Below are positions 1 through 6,468 of a DNA stretch of 6,468 bases, one piece after another (within the stretch, counting starts at the first letter, position 1; each line of letters starts with the position of its first letter). The notes below the pieces were generated by a model, which saw nothing but the letters and a program-made list of their open reading frames with translations, searched no databases and had not been told where the DNA came from. The DNA is from an uncultured Lachnospiraceae bacterium (GTDB lineage: Bacteria; Bacillota; Clostridia; Lachnospirales; Lachnospiraceae): contig CASGVX010000122.1 of assembly GCA_949346185.1 (NCBI GenBank), positions 1 through 6,468 on the forward strand, read 5' to 3'. The translations under genes were made by a program, and so were the position numbers.

Positions 1-455
1 ACGATGGGAGCCAGTTCCACAGAGCCATTTAACTTGATAATCTCCACGGTCTGGTGCTTCTTATTATAAAAATAATCCTTGGCAATGGCGGGATACTTGC
101 TGGCCACCCGGATCAGCGAGCCATTCTGCAGCTGCTCCCTAGCGCTGGCAGGCCCTGCCACGCACATCCGGCACTTTCCCCGGTTCAGATCCAGTACCTC
201 GTAGATTTTCCTTCCCTCTTCCAGAATGGTATCCTTCCCCACCACCCCAATATCTGCCGCTCCCATCTCCACATAGGTGGGCACGTCCGTAGCCTTAGAA
301 AGGAAGAACCGAAAGCCCAGCTCCTCATTGGCAAAAATCAATTTCCTAGTCTTCTCATCCTTCATCTCCTCGCAGGTGATGCCAATCTGTTCCAGCAGCC
401 CCAAGGTCTGCTTGGCAAGTCTCCCTTTCGCTAGGGCAAATGTTATGTATCTCAT
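1..455 (-). CDS. hisG: ATP phosphoribosyltransferase catalytic subunit, short form (3' end outside window)
   Basis: This is the catalytic subunit of ATP phosphoribosyltransferase, which condenses ATP and PRPP to phosphoribosyl-ATP in the cytoplasm, the first and committed step of histidine synthesis. The visible 151 residues begin MRYITFALAKGRL, the typical HisG start with the LAKGRL motif at residues 8-13. They continue with the conserved block around residues 56-80 (TDVPTYVEMGAADIGVVGKD), part of the type II periplasmic-binding-protein-like fold. The visible part ends at NGSVELAPI, exactly where the HisG family signature begins, so the signature and roughly the last 60 residues of a short-form protein (usually about 210) lie beyond the left edge. 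The start at 455 follows a purine-rich AAGGAAAGG (467-475), about 11 nt upstream, slightly long spacing. A short-form HisG lacks the C-terminal regulatory domain and depends on HisZ, and hisZ sits just upstream. The reading frame is intact; identity is secure, only the end is unseen. Confidence 0.95.
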   Translation of the reverse strand, partial: MRYITFALAKGRLAKQTLGLLEQIGITCEEMKDEKTRKLIFANEELGFRFFLSKATDVPTYVEMGAADIGVVGKDTILEEGRKIYEVLDLNRGKCRMCVAGPASAREQLQNGSLIRVASKYPAIAKDYFYNKKHQTVEIIKLNGSVELAPI

Positions 456-589
456 ATCTCTATCAACCTTTCCTTCTTCATTTTACTGACATGGCAGTTT
501 CTCACATCCACGAGCGAAATCCCCATGCCACTTCCGGCAACGCCATCCTAGGCAAGCCTTCCCAAATGCAGAGAACCGTTCCACGCTCT

Positions 590-1873
590 TTAGATTGCCC
601 GGCGGGTCTCCTCCCCGCTCTCCACATGGAAAACCACCAGCGAATCCCCACTCTCCAGATACAGAATCTCATCATGCCCCATGCGCACTGCGTATTCCTT
701 ATATTCAGCAAAATCCCGTCTGGAAGACTTGCGGAGCATCTGCAGGCTGATCCCCTGACGCCTCTTCTCCTCCGCCAATTCCAACGCCCTCTTCCGCAAT
801 TCCTGCGGATAGAGAAGTACCGTTCCCCCCAAGGCAGATTCCGTGAATAGCTTCTGTCTGGTCAATGCAAGCAGCAGCTGGTCTGTCACGATCGCAAGGC
901 CGATAGCCGGGGCATCCATGCCAAACTGCTTCACCAGCCCATCATATCTCCCCCCAGTTGCCAACGCCTCCCCGCTTCCATAGGTGTAGGCCTTGAATAC
1001 CACTCCGGTATAATAACTGTACTGTGACAACATGCTCAAATCCACGGTAATGTATTCCGATACGCCATACAGTCTGAGAATCTCCTCCACCTTCTCCAAT
1101 CGCTCCAATGCCTGATGCACCCGCTGGCTCGCCGTCCTCTCCCTGACATAGGACACGCAGGCAGACAAATCACCCAGCAGTTCCGGCAGCTTCACAAAAA
1201 CCTCTTTCAGTTTCTCCGATATTGGCATCTGATTCAGCAGTTCCTCCACGCCAAAGAAATTCTTGCTCACAATCAATTTCCGCAATTCCTCCGTGGCATG
1301 TGCCGACACGCCGGCTTCCTCCACCAATCCACGGAAAATATCCGCATGGCCGATTTCCAGCTGAAACTCTTGAAGACCGCTTTTTTTCAAACAATCCACC
1401 AGCATGGCAATCATCTCCGCATCTGCATCCGAGGTGTCGTCATTGTACAGTTCTGCCCCCACCTGAGTCACTTCCTGAAGCTTCCCCTGATACTTGCCGG
1501 TGTTGACAAAGGTCTTTCCCGTATAGCACAGACGGATGGGCATCTCCTCCTCCCGGCGGTACTTGGCCACGCACCTTGCGATGGAGGGCGTCACATCCGG
1601 CCGCAGCACCAAGGTATTGTTTCCCCGGTCGAAGAATTTGAACATCTCCTTGGACTGCACCGTCCCCCTCTCTTTGCTGAATATATCAAAATACTCAAAA
1701 GTAGGCGTCTCGATATCCCGGAAGCCATAGGCCTTCATCACACCATGGACTTCTCTCTCCACCGCCAATTTTCTGGCGCACTCAATGCCATAAATATCCC
1801 GCACGCCCCCCGGCGTATGCAGGAGTTCCTGTCCCTCCACATAATCTTCTTCCCTGTTCCAATCCTGGCTCAT
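590..1873 (-). CDS. hisZ: ATP phosphoribosyltransferase regulatory subunit HisZ
   Basis: HisZ is a histidyl-tRNA synthetase paralogue without aminoacylation activity. It assembles with short-form HisG and is needed for its activity and for histidine feedback inhibition. The 427-residue protein shows the class II synthetase core: HTPGGVRDIYG (19-29), a motif 1 region near ETPTFEYFDIF (55-65), LRPDVTPSIAR (90-100), a motif 2 region (117-142), YYTGVVFKAY (287-296, the histidine-binding loop region in HisRS), and GGRYDGLVKQFG followed by a motif 3 region (307-337). The motif 2 Arg normally found in FR is replaced (FVN at 122-124), and motif 3 has DQ where HisRS has the catalytic ER, which argues for HisZ over HisRS. 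About 75 C-terminal residues resemble a degenerate anticodon-binding domain. An in-frame ATG lies 7 codons further upstream (1894). I chose 1873 because GGGAGG stands 7 nt before it. hisG follows after 134 nt. Confidence 0.93.
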   Translation of the reverse strand: MSQDWNREEDYVEGQELLHTPGGVRDIYGIECARKLAVEREVHGVMKAYGFRDIETPTFEYFDIFSKERGTVQSKEMFKFFDRGNNTLVLRPDVTPSIARCVAKYRREEEMPIRLCYTGKTFVNTGKYQGKLQEVTQVGAELYNDDTSDADAEMIAMLVDCLKKSGLQEFQLEIGHADIFRGLVEEAGVSAHATEELRKLIVSKNFFGVEELLNQMPISEKLKEVFVKLPELLGDLSACVSYVRERTASQRVHQALERLEKVEEILRLYGVSEYITVDLSMLSQYSYYTGVVFKAYTYGSGEALATGGRYDGLVKQFGMDAPAIGLAIVTDQLLLALTRQKLFTESALGGTVLLYPQELRKRALELAEEKRRQGISLQMLRKSSRRDFAEYKEYAVRMGHDEILYLESGDSLVVFHVESGEETRRAI

Positions 1874-1880
1874 GCTCTGT

Positions 1881-1886
1881 CCTCCC
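1881..1886 (-). promoter_or_regulatory. Ribosome binding site deciding the hisZ start
   Basis: GGGAGG on the minus strand ends 7 nt before the ATG at 1873-1871. The alternative in-frame ATG at 1894 has no comparable purine box at a suitable distance, and the GGGAGG would fall inside that longer frame. This favours the shorter HisZ beginning MSQDWN. Confidence 0.8.
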
Positions 1887-1900
1887 TGTCTCATCTATCC

Positions 1901-1976
1901 ATTGCCATTCACGGCAATTCCTTCTTCACAGCCATTCATCTTACATCAATGGCCCTCCATCTGAAGCCCATTGCCG
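1901..1976 (-). repeat. Nested and competing inverted repeats in the ilvA-hisZ gap
   Basis: Read on the minus strand, CGGCAAT (1976-1970) can pair with ATTGCCG (1918-1912), and inside it GCCATT (1953-1948) can pair with AATGGC (1936-1931) across an 11-nt loop. CTTC/GAAG pairs (1966-1963 with 1924-1921 or 1927-1924) could sit between them. The segment 1918-1913 (ATTGCC) can instead pair with GGCAAT at 1906-1901 across a 6-nt loop, so the long and the short hairpins exclude each other. The short hairpin ends about 15 nt before the hisZ ribosome binding site. No T-run follows any stem, so this is not a standard terminator. A role in processing or in controlling hisZ translation is possible but only inferred. 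Confidence 0.4.
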
Positions 1977-1982
1977 AAGGCA

Positions 1983-3200
1983 TCAGTAAAGCCCTGTGGG
2001 ATGCTCCTCCTTGGGATCATATCCCTTCTTCTCCAACGCCTCAATAATCTCCCTCTTGTGCTCCTGCCCAAAGGCCTCCAGAGTAATGCGCAGTTCCACT
2101 GCCGCATTCCTGTTAATGCTCACAAACTGATTATGCTCCAAGCGAATCACATTTGCCTGAAGCTTGGCCAAAATCCCTGCGATTTTCTCCAGTTCTCCCG
2201 GCCTGTCCGGCAGCTGCACGGATACGGTGCACACCCGCCCCCTCTGGATCAGCCCATGCTGTACCACGGAAGATAGGGTAATGATATCCATATTGCCACC
2301 GCTCAGGATGGAGACCACCTTCTTCTTCTTGCAATCCAGATGTTTCAGCGCCGCCACGGTAAGCAAGCCGGAATTTTCCACCAGCATCTTATGATTCTCC
2401 ATAATATCCAGGAAATTCCCAATCAATTCCCGGTCGTCCACCGCTATGATTTCATCCACATTTTTCTGAATATAAGGGAAAACCACATCTCCCGGCGTCT
2501 TTACCGCCGTACCGTCCGCTATGGTGGTCACGTTTGGCAGCGTCACCACCTCGCCCTTTTCCAGAGATGCCTTCATGCAGCTGGCTCCCGCCGGCTCCAC
2601 GCCAATCACCTTAATCTTAGGATTCAAGAGCTTTGTCAGGGTGGAAACCCCCGCCGCCAGACCGCCGCCGCCGATAGGCACTAAAATGATATCCACCGTA
2701 GGCAGTTCCTTGAAGATTTCCATAGCGATGGTTCCCTGCCCGGTGGCCACTGTCTCGTCATTAAAGGGATGCACAAAGGTCAGCCCCTGGGACTTGGCAA
2801 GCTGCAGGGCATATTGGCAGGCCTCGTCATACACATTGCCAAAGAGCACCACCTTGGCGCCATAACCTTTCGTGCGGTTTACTTTGATGAGAGGAGTAGT
2901 GGTGGGCATGACAATAGTAGCCGGCACCCCGTAGATTTTCGCCGCATATGCCACGCCCTGAGCATGGTTTCCGGCAGAAGCGGTAATCAGCCCCCTCTTC
3001 CGCTCCTCCTCCGTAAGGGTACTGATCTTATAATAGGCTCCCCGCACCTTGTAAGCCCCGGTATACTGCATATTCTCCGGCTTCAGATATACCTTGTTGC
3101 CCGTCCTCTCGGAAAAATACTCGCTATAAATGAGATTCGTTGGCAGAATCACCTCTCTCACCTTGTCCGAGGCTTCCTCAAACTTGTCCAATGTCATCAT
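1983..3200 (-). CDS. ilvA: Threonine ammonia-lyase (threonine dehydratase), medium form with one C-terminal ACT domain
   Basis: This PLP enzyme deaminates L-threonine to 2-oxobutanoate and ammonia, the first step of isoleucine synthesis from threonine. In the 405 residues, K51 in TGAYKVRGA is the Schiff-base lysine (families often show TGSFKIRGA). SAGNHAQG (75-82) is the substrate and PLP carboxylate-side motif, GGGG (177-180) binds the PLP phosphate, and SGGNMD (300-305) is near the pyridine ring. The last 80 or so residues, from VCTVSVQLPDRPGELEKIAG (323-342), form a single ACT-like regulatory domain. Length and one ACT domain match the medium form, not E. coli IlvA (about 514 residues, two regulatory modules) and not catabolic TdcB (about 330 residues, no ACT). 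The domain suggests allosteric control, but the effector is not visible. The first ATG overlaps the ftsY stop (ATGA), with AGGAGG 7 nt upstream inside ftsY, indicating translational coupling. A second ATG follows directly. Confidence 0.95.
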   Translation of the reverse strand: MMTLDKFEEASDKVREVILPTNLIYSEYFSERTGNKVYLKPENMQYTGAYKVRGAYYKISTLTEEERKRGLITASAGNHAQGVAYAAKIYGVPATIVMPTTTPLIKVNRTKGYGAKVVLFGNVYDEACQYALQLAKSQGLTFVHPFNDETVATGQGTIAMEIFKELPTVDIILVPIGGGGLAAGVSTLTKLLNPKIKVIGVEPAGASCMKASLEKGEVVTLPNVTTIADGTAVKTPGDVVFPYIQKNVDEIIAVDDRELIGNFLDIMENHKMLVENSGLLTVAALKHLDCKKKKVVSILSGGNMDIITLSSVVQHGLIQRGRVCTVSVQLPDRPGELEKIAGILAKLQANVIRLEHNQFVSINRNAAVELRITLEAFGQEHKREIIEALEKKGYDPKEEHPTGLY

Positions 3201-4138
3201 GCCGTCTCCTCCTCTCCGTTCTGGAACAGCGCATCCACAAATGCATCCGCATCAAATTTCTGCAAATCATCTATCTTCTCTCCGATGCCAATATATTTCA
3301 CCGGAATATTCATCTCCGACTGGATGGCAATGGCAATGCCCCCCTTGGCAGTTCCATCCAACTTGGTGAGCACGATTCCAGTAATATCCGCCACCTCTCC
3401 AAACTGCTTGGCCTGGGCAAGGGCATTCTGCCCGGTAGTCCCATCCAGCACCACCAGCGTCTCCCGGTGGGCATCAGGAAATTCCCTGTCAATGATTCCG
3501 TTAATTTTGCGAAGCTCCGCCATGAGATTCTTTTTATTGTGCAGTCGGCCTGCCGTATCGCAGATGAGCACGTCCGCCCTCCGAGCCTTCGCCGCATTTA
3601 CTGCATCAAACACCACGGCGGCAGGGTCTCCCCCCTCCTGCCCGGCGATAATCTCCACCCCGGCTCGATTCGCCCACTCGGTAAGCTGGCCGATGGCAGC
3701 CGCCCGAAAAGTATCCGCTGCTGCCAAGATGACTTTCTTCCCCTGCTCCTTCAACTGTCCCGCCAATTTTCCCACAGAGGTAGTCTTCCCCACCCCGTTG
3801 ACGCCAATCAGCAGCACCACGGACTGCTTTTCCTCAAATTCATAGGCAGTCTCCCCCACCTGCATCTGCTCCTTGATGGAATCCATCAGCAGCCGCCTGC
3901 ACACGGATGCCTCCTTAATCTTTTCCTCCTTCACTTTTTCCCGGAGGTTGTCCAGAATCTTTTCCGTAGTGGCCACGCCAATATCAGACATAATCAGAAT
4001 TTCTTCCAATTCTTCATAAAAATCCTCATCAATCTCGGAAAATCCGCTAAAAATCGCATCCATGCCCGACTTGAGACTATCTCTGGTCTTGGTCAGCCCA
4101 TCCTTCAATCTGCTAAAAAAACCTTTTTTCTCACCCAT
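3197..4138 (-). CDS. ftsY: Signal recognition particle receptor FtsY
   Basis: FtsY is the SRP receptor GTPase. At the membrane it pairs with Ffh-bound ribosomes and hands nascent membrane and secreted proteins to the Sec translocon. The 313-residue protein has an N domain (about 1-95) and a G domain with GVNGVGKTT (112-120, P-loop), DTFRAAA (142-148, SRP-GTPase insertion-box region), DTAGR (194-198), TKLDGTAKGG (258-267) and GIGEKIDDL (284-292). The start MGEKKGFFSRLKDGL is a basic amphipathic helix of the kind that attaches FtsY to lipid. The long acidic A domain of E. coli FtsY is absent, as usual in Firmicutes. The start at 4138 has GAGAGG 6 nt upstream (4150-4145). It lies 69 nt downstream of smc, the usual Firmicute order. 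Its stop overlaps the ilvA start by 4 nt. The ffh/ylxM genes that often follow ftsY are not here. All GTPase motifs are intact. Confidence 0.98.
   Translation of the reverse strand: MGEKKGFFSRLKDGLTKTRDSLKSGMDAIFSGFSEIDEDFYEELEEILIMSDIGVATTEKILDNLREKVKEEKIKEASVCRRLLMDSIKEQMQVGETAYEFEEKQSVVLLIGVNGVGKTTSVGKLAGQLKEQGKKVILAAADTFRAAAIGQLTEWANRAGVEIIAGQEGGDPAAVVFDAVNAAKARRADVLICDTAGRLHNKKNLMAELRKINGIIDREFPDAHRETLVVLDGTTGQNALAQAKQFGEVADITGIVLTKLDGTAKGGIAIAIQSEMNIPVKYIGIGEKIDDLQKFDADAFVDALFQNGEEETA
3208..3213 (-). promoter_or_regulatory. Ribosome binding site of ilvA inside the ftsY 3' end
   Basis: AGGAGG on the minus strand lies in the Glu codons at the end of ftsY and ends 7 nt before the first ATG of ilvA (3200-3198). 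The spacing favours the first of the two adjacent ATG codons (10 nt to the second). With the 4-nt stop/start overlap it indicates coupled translation of ftsY and ilvA. Confidence 0.8.
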
Positions 4139-4186
4139 AGCGCACCTCTCTAACTCTATTTTTCCATCTAGTTTGACCCTAGCATC

Positions 4187-4192
4187 ATTATA
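4187..4192 (-). promoter_or_regulatory. Candidate -10 element before ftsY
   Basis: The 69-nt gap between smc and ftsY is visibly richer in A/T than the genes around it. It holds a perfect TATAAT on the minus strand about 48 nt before the ftsY start. No good -35 box stands at 16-18 nt: the best match, TTGCAA (4 of 6), lies in the last codons of smc at a 20-nt spacing, and there is no TG extension. A weak internal promoter for ftsY-ilvA is possible, but A/T-rich spacers often contain this hexamer by chance. Confidence 0.25.
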
Positions 4193-4207
4193 ATAATATG
4201 TAACCCT

Positions 4208-6468
4208 CTAATTTGCAATCTCTTTTTCATCCAGAAGGTTGACGGATACCAGCGTGGACACCCCCTTCTCCTGCATGGTGATGCCGTAGAGGATATCTGC
4301 CGCATTCATAGTGCCCCTCCGATGGGTGATGACAATGAACTGAGTATCCTTGGTAAGCTTATGCAAGTAGTCTGCATAGCGGCTCACGTTGGAATCGTCC
4401 AGCGCCGCCTCAATCTCATCCAGCAGGCAGAAGGGAGAAGGCTTCAAACTCTGGATGGCAAAGAGAAGGGCAATGGCCGTCAGCGCCTTCTCCCCGCCGG
4501 ACAGCTGCATCATATTCTGCAATTTCTTTCCCGGAGGCTGAGCCACGATGCGGATGCCCGCCTCCAGGATATCCGCATCCTCGGTAAGTTCCAGCGTGCC
4601 CCGGCCACCGCCGAAGAGTTCCTTGAACACCCTGTCAAATCTAGTGCGAATCTCTCCAAACTGGCTCTCGAACTGCTTCCGCATCTCCGTATCCAATTCC
4701 TCTATAATTCCCTCCAGCACATGAGCCGCCTCAATCAGATCATCGTGCTGCCCATGCAGATGCTCATACCTTTCCTGCACCTCCTTGAACTGCTGGATGG
4801 CATTGATATTCACATCCCCCAGCGCCTTCATCTGATTCTTCAACTGGTTGATTTCCGTCTTCATCTGTGCAGGACTAAGTTCCACCGCAATTCGATTCTC
4901 CTCCGCCGCATGGTAAGTCATCTCATACTGTTCCCACATATAATTGGTGTAGGAATCCATCTTTTCCGAGAGTTTCTCCAGCTGATTTTCCAGGCGGTAG
5001 CACTCCTTGTCCAAATCGCTCTTGCGCCCCGCCAGTTCCTCCCGCTTCTCGAAGAATCCCTTGTGGAGGATATTTAGTTTCTCCCGCTCTTCGGTAACTT
5101 CCTCTATGCTGGCGGTGAGTGCCTCCATATGCCGTTTGATGTCTGCAATCTTATCCTTCGTGGCAGCAATCTCCTGTTCCTTGTCCACCACCTGGGCATC
5201 CGCATCCTCCCCGCTCTTCCCGGTATCCTCCAGTTCCTGCTCCAACTGCTCTAACGTGCGGGAGATGCGCTCCAGATTCTCTTCCACGAACTGTCCGCTC
5301 TGTTCTCTGGCAGCGATTTCCAGCAAAAGTTCAGAATTTTCTCCCGAAACCTTGTCCTGCTCCCGCTTTAGTTCCTCCAAGGAGGCAGACAGCTTCTCCA
5401 TCTCCTCCCTCCGCTGCCTGCTCTGCTCCTCGTTGGCCGCCATCTGCTCTTTGATTTTCTCTATATCCCGGTTGAGGCTCTCCTTCCTCTCCTCAATCTG
5501 CCGCCTCTCCACACGGATCAAATCCAATTTCTCCTGATTCTTCTCCATGTCCTCTGCCGCCCTGTCATAATTAATCTTAGCGGTGTTCTGCTGCAGGACC
5601 ATCTCCTGCCTGATCTTCCGATTCTTCCTGATCTGGACTACCACGGCCTCCTTCTTCCCCTCATTCTCCTTGATGGAAGAAGACAGTTCTTGAAGTTTTG
5701 CCTTCAAGTCTCCCGCATGCTTCTCCAAATCATCCATCTCCCGACGGCGTCCCAGAAGATTATTGCTATTCTTAAATGCACCGCCGGACATGGAGCCGCC
5801 GGGATTCAGCAGCTCCCCCTCCGCCGTGACGATGCGCACCGTGTGATGGTACTTCTTTGCCAAGGCAATGGCATGGTCAATATGATCCACCACCACGAAC
5901 CGCCCCAGCAGATACTGAATCAGATTCTGAAACTGGCTGTCTGCCTCCACCAACTCCGACGCCATGCCAATCACCCCCGGCTCGCTCAGCATCCCCCCGG
6001 AGAGATTCACAGGCTTTGCCTTCATATTGGTCAGTGGCAGAAAGGTAGCCCTGCCATATCGGTTCTTTTTCAGGAACCCAATCATCGCCTTGGCCGTCTG
6101 TTCATTGTCGGTGACAATATTCTGGATACTCCCTCCCAGAGCAGTCTCCACCGCCACCTCATATTTCTTCTGCACCCGGATGATATCCGCCACCACTCCC
6201 ACGATTCCCGGCTGGTGCTTCTTCTGCTCCATAATCCTCTTGATGCTCTGGCCATAGCCCTCATACCGCTCCGTGAGGTTCCGCAGGGAAACCAAGCGAG
6301 AATTTTCCATATGGAATTTCTGCTGGGTATCCCGATGCTCCCTGACCAGATTTTCCCGCTCTCTGTCTATCAACCCCTCGGCATCCTTTAATTCCTGAGT
6401 GGAATCATCCAGCGCGCCAATCTTGTCCGTAATCTCCGTCAGAACCTTCTCTTCCCGCTCCAGCACCT
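4208..6468 (-). CDS. smc: Chromosome partition protein SMC (5' end outside window)
   Basis: SMC is the ATPase core of the bacterial condensin (with ScpA and ScpB) that organises and segregates chromosomes. The visible 752 residues cover the end of the first coiled coil (1-85), the hinge domain (about 86-232, from GIVGVVADIIRV to NPGGSMSGGA), the second coiled coil rich in Glu, Lys, Arg and Gln (about 240-600), and the C-terminal ATPase head. The head carries the ABC signature LSGGEKALTAIALLFA (655-670), Walker B FCLLDEIEAALD (679-690) and the H-loop ITHRRGTM (713-720). Bacterial SMC is usually near 1,180 residues, so about 430 residues, including Walker A, lie beyond the right edge. A GTG at 6466 is an internal valine, not a start. 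The frame is open to the edge and shows no break. The stop is TAG at 4210-4208. In Firmicutes rnc commonly precedes smc, but that cannot be seen here. Confidence 0.97.
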   Translation of the reverse strand, partial: VLEREEKVLTEITDKIGALDDSTQELKDAEGLIDRERENLVREHRDTQQKFHMENSRLVSLRNLTERYEGYGQSIKRIMEQKKHQPGIVGVVADIIRVQKKYEVAVETALGGSIQNIVTDNEQTAKAMIGFLKKNRYGRATFLPLTNMKAKPVNLSGGMLSEPGVIGMASELVEADSQFQNLIQYLLGRFVVVDHIDHAIALAKKYHHTVRIVTAEGELLNPGGSMSGGAFKNSNNLLGRRREMDDLEKHAGDLKAKLQELSSSIKENEGKKEAVVVQIRKNRKIRQEMVLQQNTAKINYDRAAEDMEKNQEKLDLIRVERRQIEERKESLNRDIEKIKEQMAANEEQSRQRREEMEKLSASLEELKREQDKVSGENSELLLEIAAREQSGQFVEENLERISRTLEQLEQELEDTGKSGEDADAQVVDKEQEIAATKDKIADIKRHMEALTASIEEVTEEREKLNILHKGFFEKREELAGRKSDLDKECYRLENQLEKLSEKMDSYTNYMWEQYEMTYHAAEENRIAVELSPAQMKTEINQLKNQMKALGDVNINAIQQFKEVQERYEHLHGQHDDLIEAAHVLEGIIEELDTEMRKQFESQFGEIRTRFDRVFKELFGGGRGTLELTEDADILEAGIRIVAQPPGKKLQNMMQLSGGEKALTAIALLFAIQSLKPSPFCLLDEIEAALDDSNVSRYADYLHKLTKDTQFIVITHRRGTMNAADILYGITMQEKGVSTLVSVNLLDEKEIAN

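Noticed and set aside
502..546. A 14-codon minus-strand frame in the hisZ-hisG gap (ATG at 546) as a possible leader peptide
   Set aside because: It has a loosely placed GGAAGG upstream but contains no histidine codons. It ends in a weak hairpin without a T-run and is the tail of an overlapping out-of-frame reading of hisZ. Nothing supports attenuation.
590..1873. Histidyl-tRNA synthetase (hisS) in place of hisZ
   Set aside because: The motif 2 Arg and the motif 3 catalytic Arg pattern of HisRS are missing, and a short-form hisG, which needs HisZ, follows directly.
1871..1894. The longer hisZ start at 1894 (434 residues)
   Set aside because: The strong GGGAGG box is 7 nt before the ATG at 1873, while the ATG at 1894 has no good ribosome binding site and adds residues not typical of the family.
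1874..1982. A T-box or rho-independent terminator between ilvA and hisZ
   Set aside because: The gap is too short for a T-box and lacks its conserved sequence. The stems present are not followed by a run of T residues.
1115..2047. A long open frame on the plus strand opposite hisZ (about 310 codons)
   Set aside because: It lies antisense to a clear hisZ and runs into the hisZ-ilvA gap. Its translation is rich in His, Pro, Leu and Gln, as expected from the complement of a gene with G/C-rich third positions, and it shows no known domain. Similar plus-strand frames at 2769-3845, 3140-4153, 4322-5077 and 5690-6391 are rejected for the same reason.
4173..4199. A plus-strand promoter (TTGACC, then TAATAT) reading antisense into smc
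   Set aside because: The spacing is only 15 nt with a poor -10 match, and the better TATAAT at 4189-4194 is only 10 nt from the -35 box. The spacer is short and A/T-rich, so chance matches are likely.

Overview
This window looks like ordinary chromosomal core sequence from a Gram-positive Firmicute, most likely a clostridial (Lachnospiraceae-like) bacterium. That placement is inferred from three things: an SMC-FtsY pair as in the rnc-smc-ftsY block of Firmicutes, an FtsY without the long acidic N-terminal domain of enterobacteria, and a short-form HisG paired with HisZ. AGGAGG-type ribosome binding sites and G/C-rich third codon positions also fit. No rRNA or other direct taxonomic marker is present.

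All five genes lie on the minus strand, so transcription runs from high to low coordinates. The order is smc (5' end cut off by the right window edge), ftsY, ilvA, hisZ and hisG (3' end cut off by the left window edge). The smc-ftsY gap is 69 nt, is A/T-rich and holds a possible weak promoter. ftsY and ilvA overlap by 4 nt (ATGA). The ilvA-hisZ gap is 109 nt with nested inverted repeats. The hisZ-hisG gap is 134 nt. There is no convincing rho-independent terminator, RNA gene, mobile element, CRISPR array or long repeat. No stretch of 300 bases lacks a gene.

Functionally the window joins two themes. smc (chromosome condensation and segregation) and ftsY (SRP receptor for co-translational membrane targeting) are housekeeping genes. 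ilvA (threonine to 2-oxobutanoate, first step towards isoleucine) and hisZ-hisG (the two subunits of the first enzyme of histidine synthesis) are amino-acid biosynthesis genes. The link is tight at one point, because ilvA translation probably starts by coupling to the end of ftsY. The hisZ-hisG pair is coherent: the short HisG seen here is the form that depends on HisZ.

I found no sign of a new defence, mobile or biosynthetic system. The points worth a second look are the ftsY-ilvA coupling, the competing hairpins before hisZ, the diverged motif 2 and motif 3 of HisZ, and the possible internal promoter before ftsY.
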